From assembly GCA_009922685.1 (NCBI GenBank), contig RFVA01000021.1, positions 1-37,189 on the forward strand: DNA of 37,189 nt, given 5' to 3'. This DNA is from Gammaproteobacteria bacterium (lineage in GTDB: Bacteria > Pseudomonadota > Gammaproteobacteria > Methylococcales > Methylococcaceae). Shown in pieces: positions 1-8,718 of this stretch (its first letter is position 1; every line of letters begins with the position of its first letter). The notes beneath the pieces are model-generated. The model searched no databases, was not told the origin of the DNA, and was given only the letters and a program-made list of their open reading frames with translations. The translations under genes and the position numbers were made by a program.

Positions 1-22
1 GGGCAGCGATCGCTGCCCTTTT
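1..22. terminator. Palindromic terminator after rplS operon
   Basis: The first 18 bases, GGGCAGCGATCGCTGCCC, form a perfect palindrome followed by TTTT on the plus strand. It lies about 40 bases beyond the rplS stop codon. It would end the rpsP-rplS transcript on the minus strand, and it may be bidirectional. The minus-strand T tract, if any, falls outside the window. Confidence 0.6.
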
Positions 23-61
23 GGTTCTTGTCTTGATTGCCGGCATTCGGCAAGGTCGAGA

Positions 62-409
62 CTAGATTTTTTCCTTGATGCGGGCGGCCTTACCGGTGCG
101 ATCCCGGAGGTAGTAAAGCTTGGCACGACGAACATCGCCCCGACGCTTGACCAGAATCTCCTGGACCTGAGGGCTGTAAGTCTGAAATACCCGCTCTACA
201 CCTTCCCCATGGGAGATCTTACGCACGGTGAATGCCGAGTGGTAACCCCGGTTACGCTTGGCAATCACGACGCCCTCATAAGCCTGGAGACGCTCGCGAT
301 TCCCTTCCTTGACGCGAACCTGAACGACAACCGTGTCGCCGGGGGCAAATGAAGGGATGGTCTTACCACCCATCCATTCGGTTTCGAGTTGCTGAATTAT
401 GTTTGACAT
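62..409 (-). CDS. rplS: 50S ribosomal protein L19
   Basis: L19 sits at the 30S-50S interface of the ribosome and takes part in an intersubunit bridge. The 115-residue product matches the usual length of the family and begins MSNIIQQLE. The L19 signatures are present: [14 protein letters not shown] near residue 23, the block around [10 protein letters not shown] and SAFTVRKIS, the GEGVERVFQ stretch, and a basic C-terminus ending in [19 protein letters not shown]. It is the last gene of the rpsP-rimM-trmD-rplS operon and starts 11 bases after the trmD stop. The order and spacing are those of the classical gammaproteobacterial operon, so the assignment is secure. Confidence 0.98.
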   Translation of the reverse strand: MSNIIQQLETEWMGGKTIPSFAPGDTVVVQVRVKEGNRERLQAYEGVVIAKRNRGYHSAFTVRKISHGEGVERVFQTYSPQVQEILVKRRGDVRRAKLYYLRDRTGKAARIKEKI

Positions 410-420
410 CGGTTTTCTCT

Positions 421-1176
421 TTATCTCAAATCGTGATCGCTCAATCGTTCCTGTTCTAATTCGGCCAGCAGCAGACGTTGCTCCCGGTCGAGATCTGCCT
501 TTTCGAGGAGATCGGGTCGCCGCAATCGGGTTCTCTCCAACGATTGCCGGAGCCGCCAGCGACGAATCGCCTCATGGTTACCAGATTGCAGTACCTCAGG
601 GACCTCACGCCCCTCGATCCACTCGGGTCGGGTGTAATGAGGACAATCCAACAGCCCTTCCATGTGCGAATCCTGAAGCGCTGACTCGGCATGCCCGAGA
701 ACACCCGGGAGCAGTCGAACCACCGCATCGAACAACACCAAGGCAGGCAGTTCACCGCCACTCAGGACATAGTCGCCAATCGACCATTCCTCATCAATCT
801 CAGCCTCTATGAGGCGTTCATCAATCCCCTCATATCGACCGGCCACGAGAATGAGTCGTGGACACTCCGAAAATTCAACGACCTGGCGCTGATTCAACAA
901 ACGCCCTTGTGGACTCAGATAAAGGGTCCTCGCCGGAATCTCTACATCGGCCCGAGCCGCGCGAATGGCGTCTCTCAAGGGCTCGAACTTCATCACCATG
1001 CCTGGACCACCCCCATAGGGCCGGTCATCGACCGTCCGATGACGGTCTTGAGCGTAATCTCTCGGGTCCCACAAGCGGAGATCCACGAGCCCCCGCTCAA
1101 CCGCCCGGCCGGTCACTCCCGCCATCGCCATATCGACGACCCGGTCCGGGAACAGGCTCACGATATCAAATCGCAT
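421..1176 (-). CDS. trmD: tRNA (guanine-N1)-methyltransferase TrmD
   Basis: TrmD methylates G37 next to the anticodon of tRNAs that carry G36, using S-adenosylmethionine, and so prevents frameshifting. The 251-residue protein has the full SPOUT-class layout: N-terminal [10 protein letters not shown], the [13 protein letters not shown] loop near residue 51, the trefoil-knot cofactor segments [12 protein letters not shown] and [17 protein letters not shown], and the C-terminal [19 protein letters not shown] segment followed by a helical tail. It lies between rimM (8-base gap) and rplS (11-base gap) and is almost certainly co-transcribed with them. Nothing is unusual in length or motifs. Confidence 0.98.
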   Translation of the reverse strand: MRFDIVSLFPDRVVDMAMAGVTGRAVERGLVDLRLWDPRDYAQDRHRTVDDRPYGGGPGMVMKFEPLRDAIRAARADVEIPARTLYLSPQGRLLNQRQVVEFSECPRLILVAGRYEGIDERLIEAEIDEEWSIGDYVLSGGELPALVLFDAVVRLLPGVLGHAESALQDSHMEGLLDCPHYTRPEWIEGREVPEVLQSGNHEAIRRWRLRQSLERTRLRRPDLLEKADLDREQRLLLAELEQERLSDHDLR

Positions 1177-1184
1177 GCCGCCCT

Positions 1185-1688
1185 TTAGAATTCAGGATCC
1201 CAGTCAACGATCAGGAGACCCTCATCAAGCCTCACATCCTTCACGTACTGATCCATAACGAAGGGAATCAGTCGATCCCTATCGCCCTTCACTTCAAGCA
1301 CATCGTTGGCGCCCGTCTCCATTAATCCGGCCACCCGCCCCAATTCAATTCCCTCACTGGTTTCGACCCGGAGTCCCATCAGGTCCGCCCAGTAAAAGGA
1401 GCCTTGGGGTGCCCGCGGGAACACATCCCGAGGAACCATCACTTTTGATCCGCGGAGGCTCAGGGCCTCATCACGGTTCGAAAAACCTTCGATGCGAACA
1501 ACGACAGTACCTGCATGGGGCCTGCCTTCCACCACATCGACCACCCGCTGCTCTCCCCGGGATTCAAGCATCCACGGCGTGTAGCGGAGAATATTTGCCG
1601 GTGGGTCGGTAAACGACCTCACCTTGACCCAGCCCAGAACCCCAAAGGGCATCGTGAGCTCACCAACGATCACTAATCCGGACATCAA
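1185..1688 (-). CDS. rimM: Ribosome maturation factor RimM
   Basis: RimM binds ribosomal protein S19 and helps late assembly of the 30S head domain. The product has 167 residues. It shows the N-terminal RimM barrel ([15 protein letters not shown] near residue 15), the linker [13 protein letters not shown], and the C-terminal PRC-barrel with [10 protein letters not shown] and a [11 protein letters not shown] segment, ending in VDWDPEF as family members typically do. Two Met codons stand in tandem at the start, so translation could begin one codon later. The gene is second in the rpsP operon, about 20 bases after rpsP. Confidence 0.96.
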   Translation of the reverse strand: MMSGLVIVGELTMPFGVLGWVKVRSFTDPPANILRYTPWMLESRGEQRVVDVVEGRPHAGTVVVRIEGFSNRDEALSLRGSKVMVPRDVFPRAPQGSFYWADLMGLRVETSEGIELGRVAGLMETGANDVLEVKGDRDRLIPFVMDQYVKDVRLDEGLLIVDWDPEF

Positions 1689-1709
1689 AGAACGCCCAGC
1701 CTGGTGATT

Positions 1710-1973
1710 TTAGGCAGCAACCGAACCCGCTTTCTTACGGAACTCTTTCAGCAGCGTCGTGACACGATCCGTGGTCTGTGCACCGTGACCCACCCAGTAC
1801 TCGATGCGCGCTTCATTGAGCGAGAGCCGCTCCGCCTTTCCCGTTGCAATCGGGTTAAAAAACCCCAGACGCTCAATGTACCGACCATCACGCTTATTGC
1901 GGCTGTCAGTAACCACCACGTGGTAGAAAGGGCGTTTCTTTGCACCGCCACGGGATAAACGAATAGTGACCAT
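1710..1973 (-). CDS. rpsP: 30S ribosomal protein S16
   Basis: S16 is a small protein needed early in 30S assembly. The 87-residue sequence starts [20 protein letters not shown], continues with [19 protein letters not shown], and has the family's [21 protein letters not shown] segment. It is the first gene of the rpsP-rimM-trmD-rplS operon. A strong GAGGAG ribosome binding site lies just upstream of the ATG, and a sigma70-like promoter lies about 45 to 70 bases upstream. Confidence 0.98.
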   Translation of the reverse strand: MVTIRLSRGGAKKRPFYHVVVTDSRNKRDGRYIERLGFFNPIATGKAERLSLNEARIEYWVGHGAQTTDRVTTLLKEFRKKAGSVAA

Positions 1974-2016
1974 CAGGACTCCTCAAACAAATACGGCACA
2001 GCCGAAAAATCCGGCC

Positions 2017-2044
2017 ATTATAGGCATAAAACATAACAAGTAAA
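2017..2044 (-). promoter_or_regulatory. Sigma70-like promoter of rpsP operon
   Basis: On the minus strand a TTTACT -35 box is separated by 16 bases from a perfect TATAAT -10 box. It lies 44 bases upstream of the rpsP start codon and there is no other gene between. The AT-rich spacer and perfect -10 fit a strongly expressed ribosomal operon. The -35 box matches consensus at four of six positions. Confidence 0.65.
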
Positions 2045-2077
2045 AGCCAAATCTCGCTATCGCGCATACTCGCGAAC

Positions 2078-2099
2078 AAAAAAGCCCCTTACGGGGCTT
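2078..2099 (-). terminator. Rho-independent terminator after tRNA-Ser
   Basis: Read on the minus strand this is AAGCCCC-GTAA-GGGGCTTTTTT, a six-pair GC-rich stem followed by a U run. It lies about 60 bases downstream of the tRNA-Ser 3' end and separates the csrA-tRNA unit from the rpsP promoter. Confidence 0.85.
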
Positions 2100-2160
2100 C
2101 TGGTTTGGCTCTCAAAAGCCGGTTGGACCCGATCTTTCGATCGAAGACCCACCGCAGTGG

Positions 2161-2253
2161 TGGCGGAGAGAGAGGGATTCGAACCCTCGATAGAGTTATT
2201 AGCCCTATACTCCCTTAGCAGGGGAGCGCCTTCAGCCTCTCGGCCATCTCTCC
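2161..2253 (-). tRNA. tRNA-Ser (anticodon GCU)
   Basis: The minus strand folds as a class II tRNA of 93 bases including an encoded CCA. The acceptor stem GGAGAGA pairs with TCTCTCC, followed by discriminator G and CCA. The anticodon loop is CTGCTAA with GCT as anticodon, reading AGC and AGU serine codons. There is a long variable arm, and the T-loop reads GGTTCGAATCC. It lies 32 bases after csrA, the csrA-serV arrangement seen in many gammaproteobacteria, and is probably cut from a shared transcript. Confidence 0.97.
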
Positions 2254-2285
2254 TAAATCGTTGTGCTAACCCGCTATGGCTCGCG

Positions 2286-2489
2286 TCAGTCGGTCGAACT
2301 CTGGTTCGGATCCTCTTCAAGATCCGATTCACGCTTGATACGCTCGTAAATTTCTTCGCGGTGAACCGTCACGTTTTTTGGCGCGTTCACACCAATTCGG
2401 ACCTGGTTACCCTTCACACCGAGTACGGTCACGGTGACTTCATCACCAATGATCAAAGTCTCTCCGACCCTACGAGTCAATATCAGCAT
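2286..2489 (-). CDS. csrA: Carbon storage regulator CsrA (RsmA)
   Basis: CsrA is a dimeric RNA-binding protein that recognises GGA in hairpin loops and controls translation and stability of target mRNAs. The 67-residue product begins [18 protein letters not shown] and contains [22 protein letters not shown], including the RNA-contacting VHREEIY segment conserved in the family. The reading frame stays open for 20 codons upstream, but that extension has no similarity to CsrA, so I use the MLILTRR start. The C-terminal tail after [11 protein letters not shown] is a little longer and more acidic than in E. coli. It sits between lysC and tRNA-Ser, with a candidate promoter of its own. Confidence 0.97.
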   Translation of the reverse strand: MLILTRRVGETLIIGDEVTVTVLGVKGNQVRIGVNAPKNVTVHREEIYERIKRESDLEEDPNQSSTD

Positions 2490-2588
2490 AAAATCGTCCC
2501 TTACAGATCTCGCACTGAATGAAAGGAACCTCGCGAGAGATCGTGTCAATCCCTGTCACCATGCACCAAGGACCAAGCGAGGTGCAGG

Positions 2589-2617
2589 ATTGTAGCACCT
2601 TGAAATCAGCCGGTCAC
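2589..2617 (-). promoter_or_regulatory. Candidate csrA promoter
   Basis: In the 135-base gap between lysC and csrA the minus strand has GTGACC, 17 bases, TACAAT. A perfect TTGACA hexamer also occurs nearer csrA (2544-2549), but with no convincing -10 box at the right distance. E. coli csrA is known to have several promoters, so more than one start is plausible here. Confidence 0.45.
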
Positions 2618-2624
2618 GCTTTTG

Positions 2625-3854
2625 TTAGCTCGCAACCGGAGGATGATCGAGCTCGAAGGCCTCATGAAGGGCCCGCACAGCCAGCTCCAGATACTTCTCA
2701 TCGATGACCACAGAAATCTTGATCTCGGAGGTCGAAATCATCTGGATATTGATCTTTTCATGCGCCAATGTCTCAAACATCTTAGCGGCAATCCCGGCAT
2801 GGGAGCGCATCCCAACACCGACAATCGAGACCTTGACAATACCATCATTACTCTCGACTTGCCGGGCTTCCAGCTGCTGGCGAGTCGTTTCCAGAATGGC
2901 GAGTGCCTTGCCATAATCGGATCGATTTACCGTAAAAGTGAAATTGGTGGTCCCATCTTCCGCGACATTTTGCACGATCATGTCGACTTCGATGTTGGCC
3001 ATAGCAATCGGACCGAGGATACGAGAAGCAATCCCCGGACGATCAGGCACGCCCAGTATCGTCAGTTTGGCCTCATCACGATTAAAGGCGATACCCGAAA
3101 TCAGGGGCTTTTCCATGCTCTCATCCTCATAACTGATCAGGGTTCCCTCGCCCGGCTTGAAGCTTGAAAGAACCCTTAACGGAACGTTGTATTTGCCGGC
3201 GAATTCGACCGAACGAATCTGCAAGACCTTTGAACCAAGACTCGCCATCTCGAGCATTTCCTCAAAGGTAATCCGGTCAAGGCGGCGGGCCTTTGGTTCG
3301 ATGCGAGGATCGGTGGTGTAGACCCCATCAACATCGGTATAGATCAGGCATTCCTCCGCTTTCAGCGCGGCGGCGAGCGCCACCGCGGTGGTGTCTGAGC
3401 CGCCACGACCGAGGGTGGTGATGTCACCCGCCCGGGTCACCCCCTGAAACCCTGCCACCACGACCACCTTCCCCTTTTGAAGATCCTGAAGAATCGGCTG
3501 CGTATCGATATTCATGATCCGCGCCTTGGTATGGGCCGTATCCGTCATGATGGAGACTTGGCTGCCGGTGTAAGACGTCGCAGGGCACCCTCTCTCGATC
3601 AATGCCATCGCCAAGAGAGCAATCGTGACCTGCTCCCCGGTCGACAAGAGAACATCAAGCTCCCTCTCATCCGGGGAGGCCTGAGCCTCCCGCGCTAAGG
3701 CTAAAAGTCGATTGGTCTCCCCGCTCATCGCCGAAACCACCACGACGATCGACTCACCGCGGGCTCTGGCCGCCATCACATGGTCAGCCACATGACGGAT
3801 TCTCTCGACACTCCCAACGGAAGTCCCACCGTATTTATGAACAAAAAGCGCCAT
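2625..3854 (-). CDS. lysC: Aspartokinase (class II, lysine/threonine pathway)
   Basis: This enzyme phosphorylates L-aspartate with ATP, the first step towards lysine, threonine, methionine and diaminopimelate. The 409-residue protein is a monofunctional aspartokinase. The N-terminal kinase domain starts ALFVHKYGGTSVGS, has VVSAMSGETNRLL, the LLSTGEQ segment and the GRGGSDTTAVALA active-site motif. Two C-terminal ACT domains follow (around LTILGVPDRPGIA and VSIVGVGMRSHAG) and normally bind lysine or threonine for feedback inhibition. It lies 22 bases after alaS. The alaS-lysC-csrA order recurs in pseudomonad-like gammaproteobacteria. A likely internal translation start for the regulatory part is described separately. 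Confidence 0.97.
   Translation of the reverse strand: MALFVHKYGGTSVGSVERIRHVADHVMAARARGESIVVVVSAMSGETNRLLALAREAQASPDERELDVLLSTGEQVTIALLAMALIERGCPATSYTGSQVSIMTDTAHTKARIMNIDTQPILQDLQKGKVVVVAGFQGVTRAGDITTLGRGGSDTTAVALAAALKAEECLIYTDVDGVYTTDPRIEPKARRLDRITFEEMLEMASLGSKVLQIRSVEFAGKYNVPLRVLSSFKPGEGTLISYEDESMEKPLISGIAFNRDEAKLTILGVPDRPGIASRILGPIAMANIEVDMIVQNVAEDGTTNFTFTVNRSDYGKALAILETTRQQLEARQVESNDGIVKVSIVGVGMRSHAGIAAKMFETLAHEKINIQMISTSEIKISVVIDEKYLELAVRALHEAFELDHPPVAS
3114..3128 (-). promoter_or_regulatory. Candidate internal start for aspartokinase beta subunit
   Basis: Inside lysC an ATG (Met247, MEKPLISGIAF) is preceded by GAGGAT with six bases between, a good Shine-Dalgarno site within coding sequence. 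Starting here would give a 163-residue protein holding just the two ACT domains. This is the position of the beta-subunit start known for alpha2beta2 aspartokinases such as those of Corynebacterium and Bacillus. Use of the site here is inference. Confidence 0.45.
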
Positions 3855-3876
3855 CGTCCTGCCCTACCGCATCCTT

Positions 3877-6477
3877 TCAGACCATTGCCTTTCGAACCCA
3901 CTCCGCGACACCGCTCAACGCGCTGTCGAGATGGGTAGCATCCGTGCCGCCTGCCTGGGCCAGATCCGGACGACCACCGCCCTTACCGCCGACCTGAAGC
4001 GCCACCACGTTCACCAGATCGCCGGCCTTGACCTGATCAATCCGATCCTTAGAGACCCCAGCAATGAGGGTGACCTTGCCTTCGACCAGACCCCCTAACA
4101 CCACGGCGGAACTCCCAAGCTTGGATCGGAGCTGATCCACCAATTCCCGCAACACCTTAGCATCCGCATCATCAATGCGGGCCGCCAAGACCTTGATCGA
4201 ACCAAGATCGATCGCCTTGGCCAGCAGATCATCACTGGAGGCACTGGCCATCTTACCCTTCAATCGCTCAACTTCTTTTTCAAGCGTTTTGCTCTTCTCA
4301 AGAATCTGTTCTAACTTTTCTTCAAGCGATTCGCGCCCGGCTTTGATACGCTCCTGAATAGACCCGATCAGACGCTCATTGGACTTGACCCACTCGTAAG
4401 CGCCAAGCCCGGTGACCGCCTCCATCCGGCGGACGCCTGAGGCAACGCCGACCTCGCTGACGAGCTTGAAAAATCCGATATCGCCCGAGCGCTGGGCATG
4501 GGTACCGCCACAGAGCTCCGTCGAAAAATCGCCAATGCGAAGAACCCGAACCTCTTCGCCGTACTTTTCTCCGAAAAGGGCCATAGCGCCCACCTTCATC
4601 GCTTCATCACGCGCCATGACATCTGCCTGAATCCGGCTATTGATCCGGATCTGGTCGTTGACCATGCGTTCAATGCGGTCACATTCATCGGAAGTGACCG
4701 GTTCAAAATGGGAAAAATCAAAGCGGAGGCGTTGCGCAGTAACCTGAGAGCCTTTCTGGACGACATGGTCACCCAGAAGCGATCTCAAGGCCGCATGCAA
4801 AAGATGCGTCGCTGAATGGTTGAGGGCGATGGCCCGGCGATGATCGGCATTGACTTCGGCGCATACCTTAGTGCCCACCTGAAGCGTACCCGCCAGCAAC
4901 GTGCCATGATGAAGAATGAGGTCAGAACCCTGTTTTTGTGTATCTTGGACTTCGAAGCGACTATCCGCTGTAAGGAGCGCCCCACGATCACCTGCTTGGC
5001 CGCCTGATTCTCCATAGAACGGGGTTTTTTCGAGCACCACGGTCGCTGTTTCGCCAGGCCCAACCGCATCGACCGAAACGCCGTCCCGATAGAGCCCGAG
5101 AATGACGCTCTCATCGGAGAGCTGCTCATAACCGGTAAATTGACACGAGGCATCGAGTTGAATCTCACTCGAGTAATCCACCGCAAAGTGACTCGCTGAA
5201 CGGGCCCTTTCACGCTGCGCGTTCATGGCTTTTTCAAAACCCTCAAGATCTGGGGTAACGCCATGTTCACGAGCGATATCCGCAGTCAAATCCACCGGAA
5301 ACCCGAAGGTGTCATACAGCTGAAAGACGATATCCCCTGGAATGACGCCCCCTGAGACTTTGGTGAGCTGGCCATCCAGAATTCGCATCCCTTGCTCCAA
5401 GGTTTCAGCGAAGCGCTCCTCCTCTTTTTTAAGGACCTGCTCCACCGTGCCCTTTGACGCAAGTAACTCCGGATAGGCCTCGGCCATCAGGACACAAAGA
5501 GGGTCAACCAACTTAAAGAAAAAGACTTCACGGATACCGAGCTTGTAGCCATGACGGATAGCCCGACGGATGATCCGTCGAAGCACATACCCCCGCCCTT
5601 CATTGCTTGGCAGAACGCCATCAGCGATCAAAAAGGAACAGGACCTGATGTGGTCGGCGAGAACTCTCAGGGAACTGTTGTCGGTCTTTTCAAGACCGGC
5701 AAGGCCGGCCGCCGCCTGAACCAGACCCCTAAAAAGATCGGTGTCGTAGTTGCTGTGAACGCCTTGGACAACCGCAGCGATCCGCTCAAGCCCCATACCG
5801 GTATCCACCGAGGGTTTGGGTAAGGGATGAAGGGTACCGTCCGCTGCTCGATCATACTGCATAAAGACCAGGTTCCAGATCTCGATGTAGCGGTCGCCAT
5901 CCTCCTCCGGCGAACCCGGTGGCCCACCCGTGATATGGGGACCATGATCGTAGAAAATCTCCGTACAGGGACCACAAGGCCCCGTATCTCCCATACTCCA
6001 GAAGTTGTCTTTGCTGCCAATTCTAGAAAGACGGGAAGGATCCACCCCGATGACATTCAGCCAGATCGCCTCAGCTTCGGGATCCTGATCGTAGACCGTC
6101 ACCCAAAGTCGCTCGGGAGCAATCGCCAGTTCCCCCGTCAAAAATTGCCAGGCAAAGCGGATCGCTTCTTCTTTGAAATAATCACCAAAGCTGAAATTGC
6201 CCAGCATTTCAAAGAAGGTGTGATGCCGAGCGGTATAGCCAACGTTTTCAAGATCATTATGCTTGCCGCCCGCCCTGACACACCGCTGCGAGGAGGCGGC
6301 CCTGACATAAGGACGCTCTTCCCGACCTAAAAAGACATCCTTGAACTGCACCATGCCAGCATTGGTAAAGAGGAGCGTGGGGTCATTGGCAGGGATGAGG
6401 GGGCTCGAAGCAACGCTCTGGTGTCCGCGTTGTTCAAAAAAAGTCAGAAATAAACTCCGCAATTCGGCGCTGGTCAT
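3877..6477 (-). CDS. alaS: Alanyl-tRNA synthetase
   Basis: AlaRS charges tRNA-Ala and hydrolyses Ser- and Gly-tRNA-Ala. The 866-residue protein has all expected parts. The class II catalytic core includes [34 protein letters not shown] and [17 protein letters not shown]. The tRNA-binding middle region follows. The editing domain carries the zinc-site HSATH (His554, His558) and CGGTH (Cys656, His660). A coiled-coil region and the C-Ala domain, with [17 protein letters not shown], close the protein. Length is close to the 875 residues typical of the family. It lies between recX (35-base gap) and lysC (22-base gap) in the recA-recX-alaS cluster. Confidence 0.98.
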   Translation of the reverse strand: MTSAELRSLFLTFFEQRGHQSVASSPLIPANDPTLLFTNAGMVQFKDVFLGREERPYVRAASSQRCVRAGGKHNDLENVGYTARHHTFFEMLGNFSFGDYFKEEAIRFAWQFLTGELAIAPERLWVTVYDQDPEAEAIWLNVIGVDPSRLSRIGSKDNFWSMGDTGPCGPCTEIFYDHGPHITGGPPGSPEEDGDRYIEIWNLVFMQYDRAADGTLHPLPKPSVDTGMGLERIAAVVQGVHSNYDTDLFRGLVQAAAGLAGLEKTDNSSLRVLADHIRSCSFLIADGVLPSNEGRGYVLRRIIRRAIRHGYKLGIREVFFFKLVDPLCVLMAEAYPELLASKGTVEQVLKKEEERFAETLEQGMRILDGQLTKVSGGVIPGDIVFQLYDTFGFPVDLTADIAREHGVTPDLEGFEKAMNAQRERARSASHFAVDYSSEIQLDASCQFTGYEQLSDESVILGLYRDGVSVDAVGPGETATVVLEKTPFYGESGGQAGDRGALLTADSRFEVQDTQKQGSDLILHHGTLLAGTLQVGTKVCAEVNADHRRAIALNHSATHLLHAALRSLLGDHVVQKGSQVTAQRLRFDFSHFEPVTSDECDRIERMVNDQIRINSRIQADVMARDEAMKVGAMALFGEKYGEEVRVLRIGDFSTELCGGTHAQRSGDIGFFKLVSEVGVASGVRRMEAVTGLGAYEWVKSNERLIGSIQERIKAGRESLEEKLEQILEKSKTLEKEVERLKGKMASASSDDLLAKAIDLGSIKVLAARIDDADAKVLRELVDQLRSKLGSSAVVLGGLVEGKVTLIAGVSKDRIDQVKAGDLVNVVALQVGGKGGGRPDLAQAGGTDATHLDSALSGVAEWVRKAMV

Positions 6478-6512
6478 GCTACAGCCGTTCTCTAATAGAA
6501 AAAATCAGTCCA

Positions 6513-6962
6513 TTAATCGTTCCGCCCACCCGCCCGTAAATGACGGAAGAAGCGAACGATCTCCTCACCCGAAAAGCCCCGTCGGCGCAGAAAACGCTCC
6601 TGAGCCAACCGATCTTTCGAGGTTGCCGGGGCCTTCCCGGCATACTGCCGTTGATGGACCCGGCTGATCTCATCACGCCACTCACTCTCCTCGCCCTCTG
6701 GGAGAACCCAGCGATCGATATCGTGCTGACGGAGCTCCTGTCGGATCCGCAACGGGCCATAACCTTGGCGTCGCCGAGTGAGCGCTAACATCGTGGCGAA
6801 ACGCTCATCGCTTTGGTAACCCAAGATGGCAAACTCTTTCACCACCTCGACCACTAAATCTTCAGCAAAATTCTTGCCGATCAGTTTTTGGCAAAGCTCC
6901 CTTGAGGAGTGTTCCCGCCGAGCGAGATAGCGCATGGCGGCACTTCGAATCTCCTGCCTCAA
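6513..6962 (-). CDS. recX: RecA regulator RecX
   Basis: RecX binds RecA filaments and limits their growth, damping recombination and the SOS response. The 149-residue protein has the three-helix repeats of the family: AMRYLARREHSSRELCQKL near the start, then GYQSDERFATMLALTRRRQGYGPLRIRQEL in the middle, and DRLAQERFLRRRGFSGEEIVRFF at the end. It starts only 14 bases after the recA stop codon, so it is probably expressed by read-through from recA. No anomaly seen. Confidence 0.95.
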   Translation of the reverse strand: MRQEIRSAAMRYLARREHSSRELCQKLIGKNFAEDLVVEVVKEFAILGYQSDERFATMLALTRRRQGYGPLRIRQELRQHDIDRWVLPEGEESEWRDEISRVHQRQYAGKAPATSKDRLAQERFLRRRGFSGEEIVRFFRHLRAGGRND

Positions 6963-6976
6963 AGCCTCGCGATCAA

Positions 6977-8023
6977 TCAGACGTCATCCTCAACGGGAAC
7001 AGCCGCCGCACCAACGGGTCGACCCGCCGCCGAGGTGCCGAGTGATTTCTCGCGGATCTTCGCTTCAAGGGCTATCGCGATTTCAGGATGCTCCTTGAGG
7101 AAGGTCCTGACATTATCCTTGCCCTGTCCGATCCGCTCACCGGCATAGCTGTACCAAGAACCTGACTTTTGAACCAGCTCATGAGTCACACCGAGATCAA
7201 CCAGCTCACCTTCACGGGAAACCCCTTCACCATAAATGATCTCGAATTCGGCATTCCTAAAGGGAGGGGCCACCTTATTTTTGACCACCTTGACCCGGGT
7301 TTCATTACCAATCACCTCATCACCCGCCTTAATGGCGCCCAGCCGACGAATATCAAGACGCACCGACGCATAGAACTTGAGCGCATTACCACCCGTCGTC
7401 GTTTCAGGGCTCCCAAACATGACCCCAATCTTCATGCGGATCTGATTGATGAAGATGACCAGCGTATTCGATCGCTTGATGTTGGCGGTCAGTTTTCTAA
7501 GGGCTTGGGACATCAATCGGGCTTGGAGACCGACATGAGAATCACCCATTTCACCCTCGATTTCAGCTCTAGGGGTGAGCGCCGCCACCGAGTCGACCAC
7601 AACAATGTCAACGCCGCCAGAACGCACCAACATATCCACAATCTCAAGGGCCTGCTCCCCGGTATCGGGCTGTGAGACCAACAGTTCATCAAGATTGACG
7701 CCAATTTTTTCAGCGTAGCTCGGATCGAGAGCATGCTCGGCATCAATGAACGCAGCGACGCCCCCAAGCTTCTGCGCCTGCGCAATGACCTCGAGAGTCA
7801 ACGTTGTTTTACCCGATGATTCAGGGCCATAGATTTCCACAATGCGGCCCCGGGGCAGGCCACCACAGCCGAGTGCGATATCCAGGGTCAAAGAGCCTGT
7901 AGGGACAATTTCAAGGTCTCGATTAGCGGGGGTATCCCCCATCCGCATGACCGTTCCCTTGCCGAACTGTTTCTCTATCTGAGAAAGAGCTGCACTCAAC
8001 GCCTTTTGCTTGTTGTCATCCAT
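6977..8023 (-). CDS. recA: Recombinase RecA
   Basis: RecA forms ATP-dependent filaments on single-stranded DNA, drives strand exchange and triggers LexA self-cleavage. The 348-residue product begins [20 protein letters not shown]. Walker A is GPESSGKT at residues 66-73, exactly as in E. coli. [23 protein letters not shown]-type Walker B/L1 sequence and the L2 loop region ([20 protein letters not shown]) follow, and the tail is acidic (VPVEDDV). A longer in-frame start (TTG, 8056) adds an unrelated proline/arginine-rich extension and is rejected. The ribosome binding site is weak: the bases before the ATG are mostly C. I see no canonical LexA box in the 126 bases up to pncC. Confidence 0.98.
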   Translation of the reverse strand: MDDNKQKALSAALSQIEKQFGKGTVMRMGDTPANRDLEIVPTGSLTLDIALGCGGLPRGRIVEIYGPESSGKTTLTLEVIAQAQKLGGVAAFIDAEHALDPSYAEKIGVNLDELLVSQPDTGEQALEIVDMLVRSGGVDIVVVDSVAALTPRAEIEGEMGDSHVGLQARLMSQALRKLTANIKRSNTLVIFINQIRMKIGVMFGSPETTTGGNALKFYASVRLDIRRLGAIKAGDEVIGNETRVKVVKNKVAPPFRNAEFEIIYGEGVSREGELVDLGVTHELVQKSGSWYSYAGERIGQGKDNVRTFLKEHPEIAIALEAKIREKSLGTSAAGRPVGAAAVPVEDDV

Positions 8024-8149
8024 AGGGGGGGTTCTAGGCCTCAGGGTAAGGGTCAATCCTTGATTATCTCATAGGCTCAGGCCCTCGGGATACCTTTCAA
8101 ACGGCCGACTTTGTCGATCTTTATCGCTGGAGTTCAGGCAAGGAGGCCC

Positions 8150-8662
8150 TTAAGAGAGAACCCCGTCCTCATCATCTAAAAGCTGGATGAGTGCACCGAT
8201 TGCGGTCACCACAGCTTGTTGCCTGACGGCTTGACGGTCGCCGTCAAAATTACGACAGAACGTGTGCACCGGATATGGCCGGTGGGCCAGCCCAAACCAG
8301 ACCGTGCCGATTGGCTTATCGGGTGTTCCTCCCGTGGGGCCGGCGATCCCCGTGACCGCCACCGCGAGATCAGCCTGACTGCGATCAAGAGCACCGCCCA
8401 CCATGGCGGCCACCACCGGCTCACTGACTGCGCCCCAATGAGCAATCAGCGATGGCTCGACGCCCAACATGTCGATCTTGGCCGCATTGCTATAGGTCAC
8501 AAAGCCTCGATCAAACCACCGAGAGCTCCCAGGAACCGAGGTCAGCGCTTCAGCAATGCCACCCCCCGTACAGGACTCGGCCGTGACCAGTAGAATACCC
8601 CGATGCGTCAGGATTTTGGCCAATGGGATTACCCATCGATTCGTCTCATCGGTCACTGCCAC
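8150..8662 (-). CDS. pncC: Nicotinamide-nucleotide amidohydrolase PncC (CinA C-terminal family)
   Basis: PncC deamidates nicotinamide mononucleotide to nicotinate mononucleotide in the pyridine nucleotide cycle. It is a stand-alone CinA C-terminal domain of about 170 residues. Conserved segments are [69 protein letters not shown] and [10 protein letters not shown]. The frame is open to an ATG at 8713. I prefer the GTG at 8662 because GGGAGG stands six bases before it and because this start matches the usual N-terminal length. It precedes recA by about 125 bases, the common cinA-recA arrangement, and is divergent from mutS across 56 bases. Confidence 0.93.
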   Translation of the reverse strand: MAVTDETNRWVIPLAKILTHRGILLVTAESCTGGGIAEALTSVPGSSRWFDRGFVTYSNAAKIDMLGVEPSLIAHWGAVSEPVVAAMVGGALDRSQADLAVAVTGIAGPTGGTPDKPIGTVWFGLAHRPYPVHTFCRNFDGDRQAVRQQAVVTAIGALIQLLDDEDGVLS

Positions 8663-8718
8663 GCGATACCTCCCATCAATCAACGTCCCTTTCACACTAT
8701 CCGTCAAAGTCATTCCTC

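Noticed and set aside
8127-8137. CTGGAGTTCAG as a LexA box for recA
   Set aside because: Only five bases lie between CTG and CAG; the canonical box needs ten.
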